Notes: generated by a model not told the origin, from the sequence alone. Shown: positions 35,563-44,260, counted from the stretch's first letter. The stretch is 64,000 nt of DNA from Bradyrhizobium sp. LHD-71 (GCF_031157255.1 NZ_JAVIFX010000023.1:62001-126000), one strand, 5' to 3'. Made by a program: numbers and translations.

Positions 35563-37350
35563 ATGTCATTTCTTTCGTGCCGCGCGGTCCTTTGCGCTTC
35601 GCTCGCCCTGGGACTGAGCCTGCCAGGTCAGGCGCTTGCGCAGCAGAAGCAGAAGAAGACTGAATCCATTCGCTCCGGCGTCGTTGAATTTGCCCCCGTC
35701 GATCGCGGGAAGGGATCGACCATCGCCGGCAACTATCTGGCCGCGCGCCACGCAAGCGTCGAGCGCGACGCCGGTGCCGCCGCCTCGTTCTACCGCTCGG
35801 CGCTCCGCGCCGATCCGAAGAACGCCGAACTGCTCGACCGCGCGTTCATCTCGACCCTTGCCGATGGCGACATCGACGAGGCGGTCAAGCTCGCCGAGAA
35901 GATCCTGCAGGTCGACAAGTCCAACCGTATCGCCAGGCTCGTCGTCGGCGTGCGTGCGCTGAAGCAGAAGCAGTATGCGGCCGCGCAGCAGAACATCAAT
36001 CAGTCGGTGCGGGGACCGATCACCGATCTCGTCGCAGCGCTGTTGTCCGGCTGGGCGGCGATGGGGGCGGGTGACGTCAAGGTCGCCGCAGCCTCGGTCG
36101 ACAAGCTCGCCGGCCCTGAATGGTATCCGATCTTCAAGGACCTGCACATCGGACTGATGTACGATCTTGCCAACAAGCCCAAGGAGGCAGGGGCGAGACT
36201 GGAGCGCGCCTACAAGCTCGACGATTCGGCGCTGCGGGTGGTGGATTCCTACGGGCGCTGGCTGTCGCGAAACGACAAGCCCGAAGCCGCTGCCGCCGTC
36301 TATGAAGCGTTCGACAAGAAGCTTTCACGTCATCCGCTGGTGATCGAGGGCATTCAAGAGGCCAAGGCCGGCAGGAAGATGCCGCCGCTGGTCTCGTCGC
36401 CGCAGGCCGGCGCCGCCGAAGCGCTCTATGGTATCGGCGCCTCGCTCACCCGCCGAGGGGCGGAAGACTTGGCGCTGGTGTACTTGCAGCTTGCGCTCTA
36501 CCTCGAACCGACGCATGCGCTGGCGCTGCTTTCGCTTGGCGACCTCTACGAGACGGTCAAGCGTCCGCAGCTCGCCATCAAGGCCTACGAGCGCGTGCCG
36601 GCCAGCTCGCTGCTGAAGCGCAACGCGCAGATCCAGCTTGCCACCAATCTCGATTCGGTGGAGCGCAGCGAGGAGGGCATCAAGATCCTGAAAAGTCTGA
36701 CGGAAGAGAATCCGAAGGACATCGAATCGATCATGGCCCTGGGCAACATCGAGCGCGGCAAGAAGAAGTTCGCCGAGTGCGGCGAGACCTACACGCTCGG
36801 CATTGATGCGCTGCCAGCAATCAACGAGCAGAGCTGGGTCTTTTATTACTTCCGCGGCATCTGCTACGAGCGTTCCAAGCAGTGGCCAAAGGCGGAAGCC
36901 GATCTGAAGAAGGCGCTCGAGTTGAAGCCCGAGCAGCCGCATGTGCTGAACTATCTCGGCTATTCGTGGATCGACCAGGGCACCAATCTCGACGAAGGCA
37001 TGAAGATGATCCGCCGCGCCGTCGAGCAGCGGCCGGACGATGGCTACATCGTCGACTCGCTCGGCTGGGCCTACTATCGCATCGGCAACTACGAGGAAGC
37101 GACCAAGCACCTCGAGCGCGCGATCGACTTGCGTCCTGAGGATCCCACCATCAATGACCATCTCGGCGATGCCTACTGGAGGGTCGGTCGCAAGCTGGAG
37201 GCGAGATTCCAGTGGTCGCATGCGCGCGATCTGAAGCCTGAAGCGGACGAGTTGCCGAAGATCGAGGCCAAGATCAAGGACGGCCTGCCGGACGACAAGG
37301 AGCCGACCGCGGCTGCCAACGAGGTCAAGAAGAACGACAAGGGCGGCTGA
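35563..37350 (+). CDS. Secreted tetratricopeptide repeat protein
   Basis: A 595-residue exported protein: signal peptide MSFLSCRAVLCASLALGLSLPGQALAQ type (cleavage near residue 26), then repeated helical TPR units, most regular from about residue 370 to 570 (for example VLNYLGYSWIDQG and DSLGWAYYRIGNYEEATKHL). TPR arrays bind other proteins, often in outer-membrane or secretion assembly. The C-terminus is Lys/Asp-rich. It is followed by ispE after 51 bp, with a short repeat fragment between. Confidence 0.88.
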   Translation: MSFLSCRAVLCASLALGLSLPGQALAQQKQKKTESIRSGVVEFAPVDRGKGSTIAGNYLAARHASVERDAGAAASFYRSALRADPKNAELLDRAFISTLADGDIDEAVKLAEKILQVDKSNRIARLVVGVRALKQKQYAAAQQNINQSVRGPITDLVAALLSGWAAMGAGDVKVAAASVDKLAGPEWYPIFKDLHIGLMYDLANKPKEAGARLERAYKLDDSALRVVDSYGRWLSRNDKPEAAAAVYEAFDKKLSRHPLVIEGIQEAKAGRKMPPLVSSPQAGAAEALYGIGASLTRRGAEDLALVYLQLALYLEPTHALALLSLGDLYETVKRPQLAIKAYERVPASSLLKRNAQIQLATNLDSVERSEEGIKILKSLTEENPKDIESIMALGNIERGKKKFAECGETYTLGIDALPAINEQSWVFYYFRGICYERSKQWPKAEADLKKALELKPEQPHVLNYLGYSWIDQGTNLDEGMKMIRRAVEQRPDDGYIVDSLGWAYYRIGNYEEATKHLERAIDLRPEDPTINDHLGDAYWRVGRKLEARFQWSHARDLKPEADELPKIEAKIKDGLPDDKEPTAAANEVKKNDKGG

Positions 37351-37362
37351 CGTCGAGATCCA

Positions 37363-37385
37363 GAGAGTTGGATTCGGGACACTAG
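37363..37385. repeat. Solo arm resembling the right end of paired-hairpin element B
   Basis: GAGTTGGATTCGGGACACTAG ends like hairpin 1 at 41565-41575 (GCGGGACACTAG). There is no partner arm, and ispE starts 17 bp downstream, so this seems to be a fragment of the same repeat class. Confidence 0.45.
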
Positions 37386-37401
37386 CTGGGGCTCAACGTT
37401 C

Positions 37402-38286
37402 ATGACTGTGCTGAAGGAGCGCGCGCGCGCCAAAGTCAATCTGACGCTGCACGTGCTCGGCCGTCGTGGCGACGGCTACCACGATCTCGAAAGCCTGGTC
37501 GCGTTTGCCGACTGCGCCGACGCTCTCACCTTCTCGGAAGGCGAAAGCTTCTCGCTCGCCGTCACCGGCCCGCGCGCCGCCGACTGTGGCGACCTTACCG
37601 ACAATCTCGTTGCCAAGGCCGAACGCCTCTTGGCCGAGCGCGTGCCGAAGCTGAAATCCGGCGCCTTCGTGCTCGACAAGCATTTGCCGGCGGCTGCCGG
37701 CATCGGCGGCGGCTCGGCGGACGCTGCAGCAACGCTGCGCCTGCTTGCCGGCGCCAACGACATTGCGAGGGACGACGTGCGCGTGATTGCCGCCGCGCAG
37801 GCGGCCGGCGCGGACGTGCCGGTCTGCCTCTTGTCGTCCGCCTGTATGATGCGTGGCGCGGGCGAGAGGGTGACACCGCTGCCGCTGCCGCGGCTGCCCT
37901 GCGTGCTGGTCAATCCTGGCGTACCGGTGCCGACAAAGGATGTGTTCGCAGCGATCGGTCTGAAGGCCGGCGAGACCTTCACGCCGCCATCGGGCGCCAC
38001 AGCCGACATCGCATGGCCGACGGCTTCGTCGCCGCCGACCGCCTGGCTCGCTGCGATCAAAAGCGGCCGCAACGATCTCGAGCCGGTTGCCGTGAAGATC
38101 CAGCCGGTGATCGCCGAGGTGCTGGCGCTGCTCGGTTCGGCGAAGGGCTGCACCCTGTCGCGCATGTCCGGCTCAGGGGCGACGTGCTTCGGCCTGTTCG
38201 ACACCGACGCGTCGGCGGCAACGGCGGCCGCGTCGCTCAAGTCGGCGCATCCGACCTGGTGGGTCGAGGCGAGCGGGTTGAGCTAG
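37402..38286 (+). CDS. ispE: 4-diphosphocytidyl-2-C-methyl-D-erythritol kinase
   Basis: A 294-residue GHMP kinase of the MEP pathway, which phosphorylates CDP-methylerythritol during isoprenoid precursor synthesis. The ATP-binding loop is PAAAGIGGGSADAAATLRLL (near 93-112) and the C-terminal glycine motif is SRMSGSGATCFGLF. Its substrate-side N-terminus is KVNLTLHVLGRRGDGYH. It precedes the region with the polyprenyl synthase ispB, so isoprenoid genes cluster loosely here. Confidence 0.95.
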   Translation: MTVLKERARAKVNLTLHVLGRRGDGYHDLESLVAFADCADALTFSEGESFSLAVTGPRAADCGDLTDNLVAKAERLLAERVPKLKSGAFVLDKHLPAAAGIGGGSADAAATLRLLAGANDIARDDVRVIAAAQAAGADVPVCLLSSACMMRGAGERVTPLPLPRLPCVLVNPGVPVPTKDVFAAIGLKAGETFTPPSGATADIAWPTASSPPTAWLAAIKSGRNDLEPVAVKIQPVIAEVLALLGSAKGCTLSRMSGSGATCFGLFDTDASAATAAASLKSAHPTWWVEASGLS

Positions 38287-38461
38287 CTAGAAGTGGCAAA
38301 TGGGGCAAACCTGGCCGTGCGCTGCGGTTGGCAACACGACCTCCCGGGACGGAATGCGAGCAAATTCTCCGTGAATGGGCGAGGGGGATCGTTGCCGGCG
38401 CTGGCCATGCCACGGTCCGCAATCCATACGCGTCCCATTTCGACGGTGTGAAGTTGGATGT

Positions 38462-39322
38462 TTATCTGTACGCCGACACCGCCAACCGAGAGCGCGATGC
38501 AGCAGCCAACAGATCAGCCTCTGAAACGTCGCCCTTTGTGGGCCGCTTGAGACCCGGATAGGCTCGTTGCAAGAGCTGCAAGGCGTTCGCAAGCGTGGCC
38601 GCAGCTTGCTTGTCGGAGCTGCGAAGCGACTCAAGGGCAGGTTTTGCTTCGCGGCGCGCCGCGATCGCAAATCCGAGGCCGTCAAGATATGCCTCGAGCC
38701 CTTTGTCTTTCTGTGCAACTGAATACTGCGCCGCGGCACGTTCGATGAGTTCGCCGACTACGAACGCTTGCATGCGCTTCGGAGAGGCCGGCTGCGGCCC
38801 ACGGCGCGCGGCATCGCGTAGCGCGAGCAGCACGTCGTTGAAACGGCTTCTGACTTCTTTCAGCGGCTTCTTGTCTGCGGCGGCCTCGACGGCGGCTTCG
38901 AGTTTCGGCCCGAGTGTCGTTACCCCGCGTTGCTTGAAGGTGTCCTCCATAACAGCGTATATTTCAGATAGCCCATGCGCGAACATCTGGGCGCCCGCCT
39001 CTCGCTCGCCCCCTGCATACGCAGCGATGCCGGCATCGAAATGCGCGGCGATGATTTGCAGGGCAATCGCGTACTCCGCAGGATCGTTGCCCACCGTTTC
39101 CGGATTGATGCCACCTTCGCCACCCTCGCCACCCTCTCCGGCCTGGGCCCAGACATTAGCTAGATCAGTTCTAAGTTGCGCGGCGTTATGGGGCGGGAGG
39201 CTCGTTTTCCCGTCGGACTTTCCTTCCACGACAAACCGTTGGAGCTCGTTTGCGTTGACCGCAGGCTCGCCAGTCAGGATGAAGGCTCCGACGCCGAGCC
39301 AGATCTTGCGACTTCTTCTCAT
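38462..39322 (-). CDS. Unrecognised secreted protein divergent from a PiuC-type hydroxylase
   Basis: A 286-residue protein. A signal peptide (MRRSRKIWLGVGAFILTG, cleavage near residue 24) precedes a mature part with a GEGGEGGEGG run near residues 63-72, then a helical, Ala-rich body with AAHFDAGIAAYAGGEREAG and MFAHGLSEIYAVMEDTFKQRG. I do not recognise a named family. The spacing of His and Glu in the helices recalls helical periplasmic metal-binding proteins, but that is speculation. It is divergent from the PKHD hydroxylase across 69 bp holding a perfect dyad, so joint control with that iron-linked gene is plausible. Confidence 0.75.
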   Translation of the reverse strand: MRRSRKIWLGVGAFILTGEPAVNANELQRFVVEGKSDGKTSLPPHNAAQLRTDLANVWAQAGEGGEGGEGGINPETVGNDPAEYAIALQIIAAHFDAGIAAYAGGEREAGAQMFAHGLSEIYAVMEDTFKQRGVTTLGPKLEAAVEAAADKKPLKEVRSRFNDVLLALRDAARRGPQPASPKRMQAFVVGELIERAAAQYSVAQKDKGLEAYLDGLGFAIAARREAKPALESLRSSDKQAAATLANALQLLQRAYPGLKRPTKGDVSEADLLAAASRSRLAVSAYR

Positions 39323-39345
39323 GCTGGTTTCCTGCCATGAAGTGA

Positions 39346-39360
39346 TGCACTGAGAGTGCA
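39346..39360. promoter_or_regulatory. 15-bp dyad between divergent genes
   Basis: TGCACT-GAG-AGTGCA is a perfect 6-bp inverted repeat between the secreted-protein gene (start 39322) and the hydroxylase gene (start 39392). It does not resemble the Fur or Irr box. It may bind a regulator of both genes. Confidence 0.5.
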
Positions 39361-39391
39361 CCAAACGCCCACTTACCTACCAAGACCCGCG

Positions 39392-40054
39392 ATGCGCATC
39401 GTCATTAGCAGCTTACTGACCTCAAACGATCTGCGAGACATTCGTCAAGCCTTCGAGTCATTGCCGTTTGTGGATGGTCGCTCCACCGCCGGATTCGCCG
39501 CCAGGCAAGTCAAGAAAAACAAGCAGGCGGGCGCGACTGACCGGGGAGCGAATGCGATCAGATCACTGGTGTCAACACGCCTGAATGAGAATGAGCTGTT
39601 TCGAGTTGCGGTTCGCCCAAGGTCCATATCTCCTCTGCTGATCTCGCGCTACGAAACCGGCATGGAGTATGGCACGCATGTTGACGATGCGCTGATGAAC
39701 GGCATGCGAACAGATGTCGCATTCACGTTGTTCTTGAGCGAACCGGCCGACTACGACGGTGGCGAACTGATCATCGAGTCGGCAGCCGGCGAAGATGCTG
39801 TAAAATTGGAGGCTGGTTCGCTCATCGTCTACGAAGCGACGACGCTGCACCGAGTCGCCCCTGTGACGCGCGGTGCAAGAGATGCAGTGGTCGGTTGGGC
39901 CCGCAGCTACATCCGATCGGCCTCACAACGCGAGCTTCTGTTCGATCTGGACACCGTACGGCGAACGCTTTACGGGCGCGAAGGGAAGACCTCTGAATTC
40001 GATTTGCTTTCCAAGTCGCTCAACAATCTGATCAGAATGTGGGCCGACGACTAG
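39392..40054 (+). CDS. PKHD-type Fe(II)/2-oxoglutarate hydroxylase (PiuC/YbiX family)
   Basis: A 220-residue oxygenase. The iron ligands are His and Asp in YGTHVDDALM and the later His in LHRVAPVTRG; an arginine follows in VGWARSYIR for 2-oxoglutarate. Relatives (PiuC, YbiX) are induced by iron starvation and usually lie near TonB-dependent siderophore receptors; none is seen here. The start at 39392 matches the family (MRIVISSLLT). The stop TAG is supplied by the beginning of the repeat element A. Confidence 0.9.
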   Translation: MRIVISSLLTSNDLRDIRQAFESLPFVDGRSTAGFAARQVKKNKQAGATDRGANAIRSLVSTRLNENELFRVAVRPRSISPLLISRYETGMEYGTHVDDALMNGMRTDVAFTLFLSEPADYDGGELIIESAAGEDAVKLEAGSLIVYEATTLHRVAPVTRGARDAVVGWARSYIRSASQRELLFDLDTVRRTLYGREGKTSEFDLLSKSLNNLIRMWADD

Positions 40055-40220
40055 TGCTCCGTTTCCGAAGTTCGCATCACTTCGCGGCACACTCTACATG
40101 CGAACTTCGGAAACATAGGGAGCACTAGCAACTTTATGATGCTAGTGCGGTTTTTGAATTTGAAATTCCTGCGATGAGATTGCCGCGAGGTTGGCAGGAA
40201 TTTCAAATTCACCGCACTAG
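40051..40220. repeat. Paired-hairpin element A
   Basis: Hairpin 1 runs from CTAGTGCTCC (40051) to GGAGCACTAG (40128), its arms including TTTCCGAAGTTCGCAT and ATGCGAACTTCGGAAA. A 13-nt linker CAACTTTATGATG (40129-40141) leads to hairpin 2, CTAGTGCGG to CCGCACTAG (40142-40220), with arms GAATTTGAAATTCCTGC and GCAGGAATTTCAAATTC. The layout is repeated at 41499-41666 with different arm sequences. The 40055-40332 gap holds nothing else recognisable. Confidence 0.85.
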
Positions 40221-40332
40221 CCACACCAGGTGCGAACTCGGCGCTACTGACCGTGTGCATGTGGATAATCTTTACACGGACATGCAGGGTGAAACGAACA
40301 GTCGCGGCATCCGTTTCGCCATATGCGGACTA

Positions 40333-41343
40333 CTAATGCGATCTGGCCAAGCAGAACGCCACGACCTCTTCCAGCGCTGATTTCATCGGCGAGGACGGAA
40401 ACAGCGCCAGGGCATCGACCGCCATCGCGCCGTAGTGCTGCGCGCGACTGACTGTATCCTCCAGGGTGCGGTGCTTGGACATCAGTCCAACGGCGTGGTC
40501 GAGATCGCCATCGCCGATCTCGCCATGTTCGAGGGTGCGCGCCCAGAAAGCGCGCTCCGCGTCGTTGCCGCGGCGGAACGCCAGCACCACAGGCAGCGTA
40601 ATCTTCCCCTCGCGGAAATCGTCGCCGATATTCTTGCCGAGCTTTGCGGCCTTGCCGCCGTAGTCGAGCGCATCGTCGACAAGCTGGAACGCGATGCCGA
40701 GGTTCATGCCGACGGAGCGGCAGGCGGCCTGCTCCGCCTTCGGCCGGTTGGCGAGCACCGGGCCGACCTCGCAAGCTGCTGCGAACAGCTCCGCCGTCTT
40801 GCCGCGGATCACCGCCAGATATTCGTCCTCGGTGGTGGCGGTGTTCTTCGCCGCGGCGAGCTGCATCACTTCGCCTTCGGCGATCGTGGCGGCTGCTGCC
40901 GAAAGGATGTCGAGCGCGCGCAGCGAGCCGACTTCGACCATCATGCGGAATGCCTGACCAAGCAGGAAGTCGCCGACCAGGACGCTCGCTTCGTTGCCCC
41001 ACAGCATGCGTGCCGACAGCCTGCCGCGCCGCATCTCGCTCTCGTCGACCACGTCATCGTGCAGCAGCGTGGCGGTATGCATGAACTCGACGGAGGCCGC
41101 GAGCTTGATGTGGCCGTCGCCCGCGTAGCGCGCGAGCTGCGCCATCGCCAGCGTCAGCATCGGCCGCAGCCGCTTGCCGCCTGACGAAATCAGGTGGTTG
41201 GCGACCTCGGGAATCATCGTCACTTCGGAGCCGGTGCGTGACAGGATCGTGCTGTTGACCCGCTCCATGTCGGCCGCAACCAGCGCCACGAGCTGATCGA
41301 TCGAGGCGTCGGAACGGCTTTCGAAAGGAACGATAACGGCCAC
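40333..41343 (-). CDS. ispB: Polyprenyl (octaprenyl-type) diphosphate synthase
   Basis: A 336-residue trans-prenyltransferase that builds the long isoprenoid chain of ubiquinone. The two aspartate-rich motifs are DDVVD (96-100) and DDALD (223-227), with GGKRLRPML near residue 55. The GTG start at 41343 is chosen because GGAG lies about six bases upstream and related proteins start MAVIVPF; an ATG at 41376 would add eleven residues of poor fit. Element A lies downstream and element B upstream of the gene. Confidence 0.92.
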   Translation of the reverse strand: MAVIVPFESRSDASIDQLVALVAADMERVNSTILSRTGSEVTMIPEVANHLISSGGKRLRPMLTLAMAQLARYAGDGHIKLAASVEFMHTATLLHDDVVDESEMRRGRLSARMLWGNEASVLVGDFLLGQAFRMMVEVGSLRALDILSAAAATIAEGEVMQLAAAKNTATTEDEYLAVIRGKTAELFAAACEVGPVLANRPKAEQAACRSVGMNLGIAFQLVDDALDYGGKAAKLGKNIGDDFREGKITLPVVLAFRRGNDAERAFWARTLEHGEIGDGDLDHAVGLMSKHRTLEDTVSRAQHYGAMAVDALALFPSSPMKSALEEVVAFCLARSH

Positions 41344-41498
41344 GCGAGTCTCCGTGCATTCTTGCACCGCAAACATAGAAACTGGCGGGCCGGGCGGCAA
41401 GGCGGAAAGCCCGCTGCTGGTAATTCGCGCCCTAACGGCTATTTCAGAATGCAGTTCTTTTCCGCTAAAAGGTCGCGCCCGCGTCGGTCGGGCCAAGG

Positions 41499-41666
41499 CT
41501 CGTGTCCCGGTTCTGGGGTCCGCATCGCTTTGCGGCCACCTCGTCTGCAAATCTTTGAACCAGGCGGGACACTAGCAACTTTAAGTAGCTAGTGCGCTTG
41601 GATTTGAATGTTCGTACCGAGGACTGGGCCGCAATGCTTGTACGAACGTCGAATCCGGCGCACCAG
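41499..41666. repeat. Paired-hairpin element B
   Basis: Hairpin 1 spans CTCGTGTCCCGGTTCTGG (41499) to CCAGGCGGGACACTAG (41575). A 13-nt linker CAACTTTAAGTAG (41576-41588) leads to hairpin 2, CTAGTGCGC to GCGCACCAG (41589-41666), with inner arms TGTTCGTAC and GTACGAAC. Hairpin lengths and linker length match element A almost exactly, though the arms differ. The element fills most of the 331-bp gap 41344-41674, where I see nothing else. Confidence 0.85.
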
Positions 41667-41674
41667 AGGTCAAA

Positions 41675-41929
41675 ATGTCCAACCCCGTGCTCCGGAGTGC
41701 GATTTTGCGTGAACTGATCCGCGTCAACGATCCCGTCCTGCTGTCGGCAATCGGCGCGCTGCTGGACGGCGCCGGCATCCGGTATGTGGTGCTGGACCAG
41801 AACATGAGCGTGATCGAAGGCTCTCTCGGTATCCTGCCGAGCCGGGTGATGGTCGGTGAGGCCGATGCGCCCGCAGCGCGGCGCGTCGTCACGGATGCGG
41901 GGCTCGGCCACGAACTACGCCCCGAATGA
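41675..41929 (+). CDS. DUF2007 domain protein
   Basis: An 84-residue protein of the DUF2007 (putative signal transducing) family: MKELIRVNDPVLLSAIGALLDGAGI-type core followed by VLDQNMSVIEGSLGILPSRVMV. The fold resembles small ferredoxin-like regulatory domains; its function is not known. The GAGG Shine-Dalgarno begins at the last base of element B. Its stop overlaps the start of the methyltransferase by 4 bp (ATGA), so they are co-translated. Confidence 0.88.
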   Translation: MSNPVLRSAILRELIRVNDPVLLSAIGALLDGAGIRYVVLDQNMSVIEGSLGILPSRVMVGEADAPAARRVVTDAGLGHELRPE

Positions 41930-42681
41930 GCCCCAGCGACCTCACCGAGGATGCCTTTCTCGGCGGACGGTTGCGTTTGCGCCAGCCGCGCAAGGGACAT
42001 CGCGCCGGCCACGATGCGATGCTGTTGGCCGCGGCCGCTTATGCGCAGGCTGGCGAGCGCGTGGTCGAATTCGGTGCGGGGGTCGGCGCGGCTGGGCTTG
42101 CGCTCGCCAGTCGGGTCGGGCCCGTCGATCTGACGCTGGTCGATCTGGACGAGCAGCTCGTCGCATTGGCGCGGGAAAACGCTGCGCTCAACGGCATCGA
42201 ATGTCGGGCGATCGTGCTCGACGTCACGGCGAAGGCGGACGCATTCTTGAGCGCCGGCCTTGCGCCCGATAGCGCCGATCGCGTGCTGATGAACCCGCCG
42301 TTCAACACGCCAGCCCGGCATCAGCCGTCGCCGGACCCCGGCCGCCGTTCGGCGCACGAGGCGATGTCCTCCGACGCTTGGGTTCATGCTGCGCGCCGGC
42401 TGCTCAAGCCGGGCGGCACGCTGACGCTGATCTGGCGCGCCGACGGGCTTGGCGACATTCTTGCGGCATTGGGCCGCGGATTCGGAGCCATTGCGATTCT
42501 GCCGGTGCATCCGAAATCGGAAGATGCGGCGATCCGCCTGCTGGTGAAGGCGGAGAAAGGGTCCGGCGCGCCGCTGCAGCTGTTGGCTGGCCTCGTGCTC
42601 AATGACGATGGTGGCGCGCCCACAGCGCAGGCGGACAGGGTCCTGAGAGGCGAGGAAACTTTGCGGCTCGACGGGAATTAG
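41926..42681 (+). CDS. TrmN6-like N6-adenine methyltransferase
   Basis: A 251-residue AdoMet-dependent methyltransferase. The nucleotide-binding motif is VVEFGAGVGAAGLAL (47-61) and the catalytic NPPF lies at 123-126, followed by an RRSAHEAMS helix. It resembles TrmN6, which methylates A37 of tRNA-Val, but RNA or protein targets of related enzymes cannot be excluded. It is coupled to the DUF2007 gene upstream. Confidence 0.85.
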   Translation: MSPSDLTEDAFLGGRLRLRQPRKGHRAGHDAMLLAAAAYAQAGERVVEFGAGVGAAGLALASRVGPVDLTLVDLDEQLVALARENAALNGIECRAIVLDVTAKADAFLSAGLAPDSADRVLMNPPFNTPARHQPSPDPGRRSAHEAMSSDAWVHAARRLLKPGGTLTLIWRADGLGDILAALGRGFGAIAILPVHPKSEDAAIRLLVKAEKGSGAPLQLLAGLVLNDDGGAPTAQADRVLRGEETLRLDGN

Positions 42682-42701
42682 AGCCGCTGCCGAGATCAGA
42701 T

Positions 42702-42800
42702 CTATTGGCGCGCGGCTTCGCGCTGGCTGTCCGAAGGAGCAGTGAAGTGAATAGCCGTCAGGAGCGCGCCGATCAGCAGCATCAACAGATAGATCTTCAT
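42702..42800 (-). CDS. Possible 32-residue single-pass membrane protein
   Basis: The frame MKIYLLMLLIGALLTAIHFT continues with a short Ser/Asp/Arg tail to the stop at 42702. One membrane helix fills most of the protein. I have a faint memory of similar small proteins in related genomes but no support beyond the hydrophobic pattern. It faces the TrmN6-like gene convergently, about 20 bp apart. Confidence 0.35.
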   Translation of the reverse strand: MKIYLLMLLIGALLTAIHFTAPSDSQREAARQ

Positions 42801-42966
42801 GGCATCCAACGTCTGGACTGCGCCGCAGCGCATGCGGTCAGGACTCGTCCCGGACGAGTCCGCTCCACATATGCGAGGAATGGTTACTGTTGTGTTGATG
42901 CGGCATGATCCCATGGTAAGCACTGGGTCTCGGCCAGATCATGCCCACGATTCGAGGCGTTGAACG

Positions 42967-43890
42967 ATGAGCATGAGTGAGACGAGGACGGATGCGCGCG
43001 AGAGGCCTTTGGGTTCGACACTGCGCGGCCTCAAGCGGCTGCTACCGCCGCGATTTCGCGGTGATGCGCCGGTCGTGCCGGTGGTGCGGCTGTCGGGTGT
43101 GATCGGTGCAGTGACGCCGCTGCGTCCGGGTATGACGCTTTCAGGCGTTGCGCGCATGCTGGAACGCGCCTTCTCCACCCGCGGCGCCAAGGCGGTGGCG
43201 ATCGTCCTCAATTCGCCGGGCGGCTCGCCGGTGCAGTCGCATCAGATTCACGGCCGCATCCGTCAGCTTGCGGCCGAGAAGAAGCTTCCGGTGCTGGTGT
43301 TCGTGGAAGACGTCGCCGCGTCCGGCGGCTACATGATCGCCTGCGCAGGCGATGAGATCTTCTGCGATCCGTCGTCGATCGTCGGGTCGATCGGCGTGGT
43401 GGGCGGCTCGTTCGGTTTTCAGGGGCTGATCGAGAAGCTCGGCATCGAGCGCCGCCTCTACACCTCGGGCAAGAACAAGGCGATGCTCGACCCGTTCCTT
43501 CCCGAGAAAGCGGATGATGTAGCACGGCTGAAGGCGATCCAGCATGAGATCCATCTGTTGTTCATCGATCTCGTCAAGCGCAGCCGCGGCGCCAAGATCA
43601 AGGGCGACGAGGATGATCTGTTTTCCGGCGCCTACTGGACCGGGCAGAAATCGATCGACCTCGGCTTGAGCGATGCCATTGGCGATTTGCGCACCGTGCT
43701 GCGCACCCGTTTCGGCGACAAAGTTAAGATGCCGGTGATCGCGCCGGCAACCGGGATCTTGTCCAGCCTGTTTGGCCGCCGTTCGGCGGGCATGGAGGTG
43801 GCGAGCCTGCTGAATATGCCGGGGACGCTGCCGGACGAGTTGATTTCGGCGCTCGAGGCCCGCGCCATCTGGGCGAGGTATGGGTTTTGA
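42967..43890 (+). CDS. S49 family peptidase (SppA/SohB-like)
   Basis: A 307-residue serine-lysine protease of the ClpP/crotonase superfamily. The hallmark segments are LNSPGGSPVQSHQIHGRI, VEDVAASGGYMIACAGDEI and VGSIGVVGGSFGF, the last holding the probable nucleophile serine. No N-terminal membrane helix or signal peptide is obvious, which differs from SppA. Relatives clear signal peptides or act in membrane quality control. It lies upstream of glyQ in an order I recall from Rhodopseudomonas. Confidence 0.88.
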   Translation: MSMSETRTDARERPLGSTLRGLKRLLPPRFRGDAPVVPVVRLSGVIGAVTPLRPGMTLSGVARMLERAFSTRGAKAVAIVLNSPGGSPVQSHQIHGRIRQLAAEKKLPVLVFVEDVAASGGYMIACAGDEIFCDPSSIVGSIGVVGGSFGFQGLIEKLGIERRLYTSGKNKAMLDPFLPEKADDVARLKAIQHEIHLLFIDLVKRSRGAKIKGDEDDLFSGAYWTGQKSIDLGLSDAIGDLRTVLRTRFGDKVKMPVIAPATGILSSLFGRRSAGMEVASLLNMPGTLPDELISALEARAIWARYGF

Positions 43891-44026
43891 GGCGTTTTGG
43901 CGCATTTTCACACGGCCCCGTGAACGCGACCGATCCAACGCCGCACCTTGCGGGAGCAGTTTCGCCACAATTGGCGACGAGGCTGGCGGGATCGAAACCC
44001 GCATTTGCCGGAGAAAGGAGCGGGCC

Positions 44027-44233
44027 ATGCCGCCGCTGATTGCATGGGGGGTGGGAGTGCTGGGAGGCGCTGCGCTGGTCCGCTGGGCGATCAGGGAGGC
44101 GCGGCGCATCAACCGTGAGCTTGACGATGCGCGTGCGCGGATGGCCGAGGCGCGGATGGCCGAAACGGTGAGGACCGAGCGGATTCCGACGCTTCGCCGC
44201 GATCCGGTGACGGGTGCCTATCGTCCGGAATAA
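44027..44233 (+). CDS. Small membrane-anchored hypothetical protein
   Basis: A 68-residue protein: an N-terminal hydrophobic helix (PPLIAWGVGVLGGAALVRWAI), then a charged helix with the repeat ARMAEARMAE, ending in TLRRDPVTGAYRPE. The GAGAAAGGAG Shine-Dalgarno supports the ATG at 44027; an upstream in-frame extension crosses the S49 peptidase end and is rejected. Function unknown. It is followed by a second tiny membrane gene on the opposite strand. Confidence 0.7.
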   Translation: MPPLIAWGVGVLGGAALVRWAIREARRINRELDDARARMAEARMAETVRTERIPTLRRDPVTGAYRPE

Positions 44234-44260
44234 GGGCTTCAACCGTGGGATGACTGGCCG

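Noticed and set aside
38287-38461. Possible gene between ispE and the secreted-protein gene
   Set aside because: Open frames here end in mixed sequence with no start, ribosome site or known motif.
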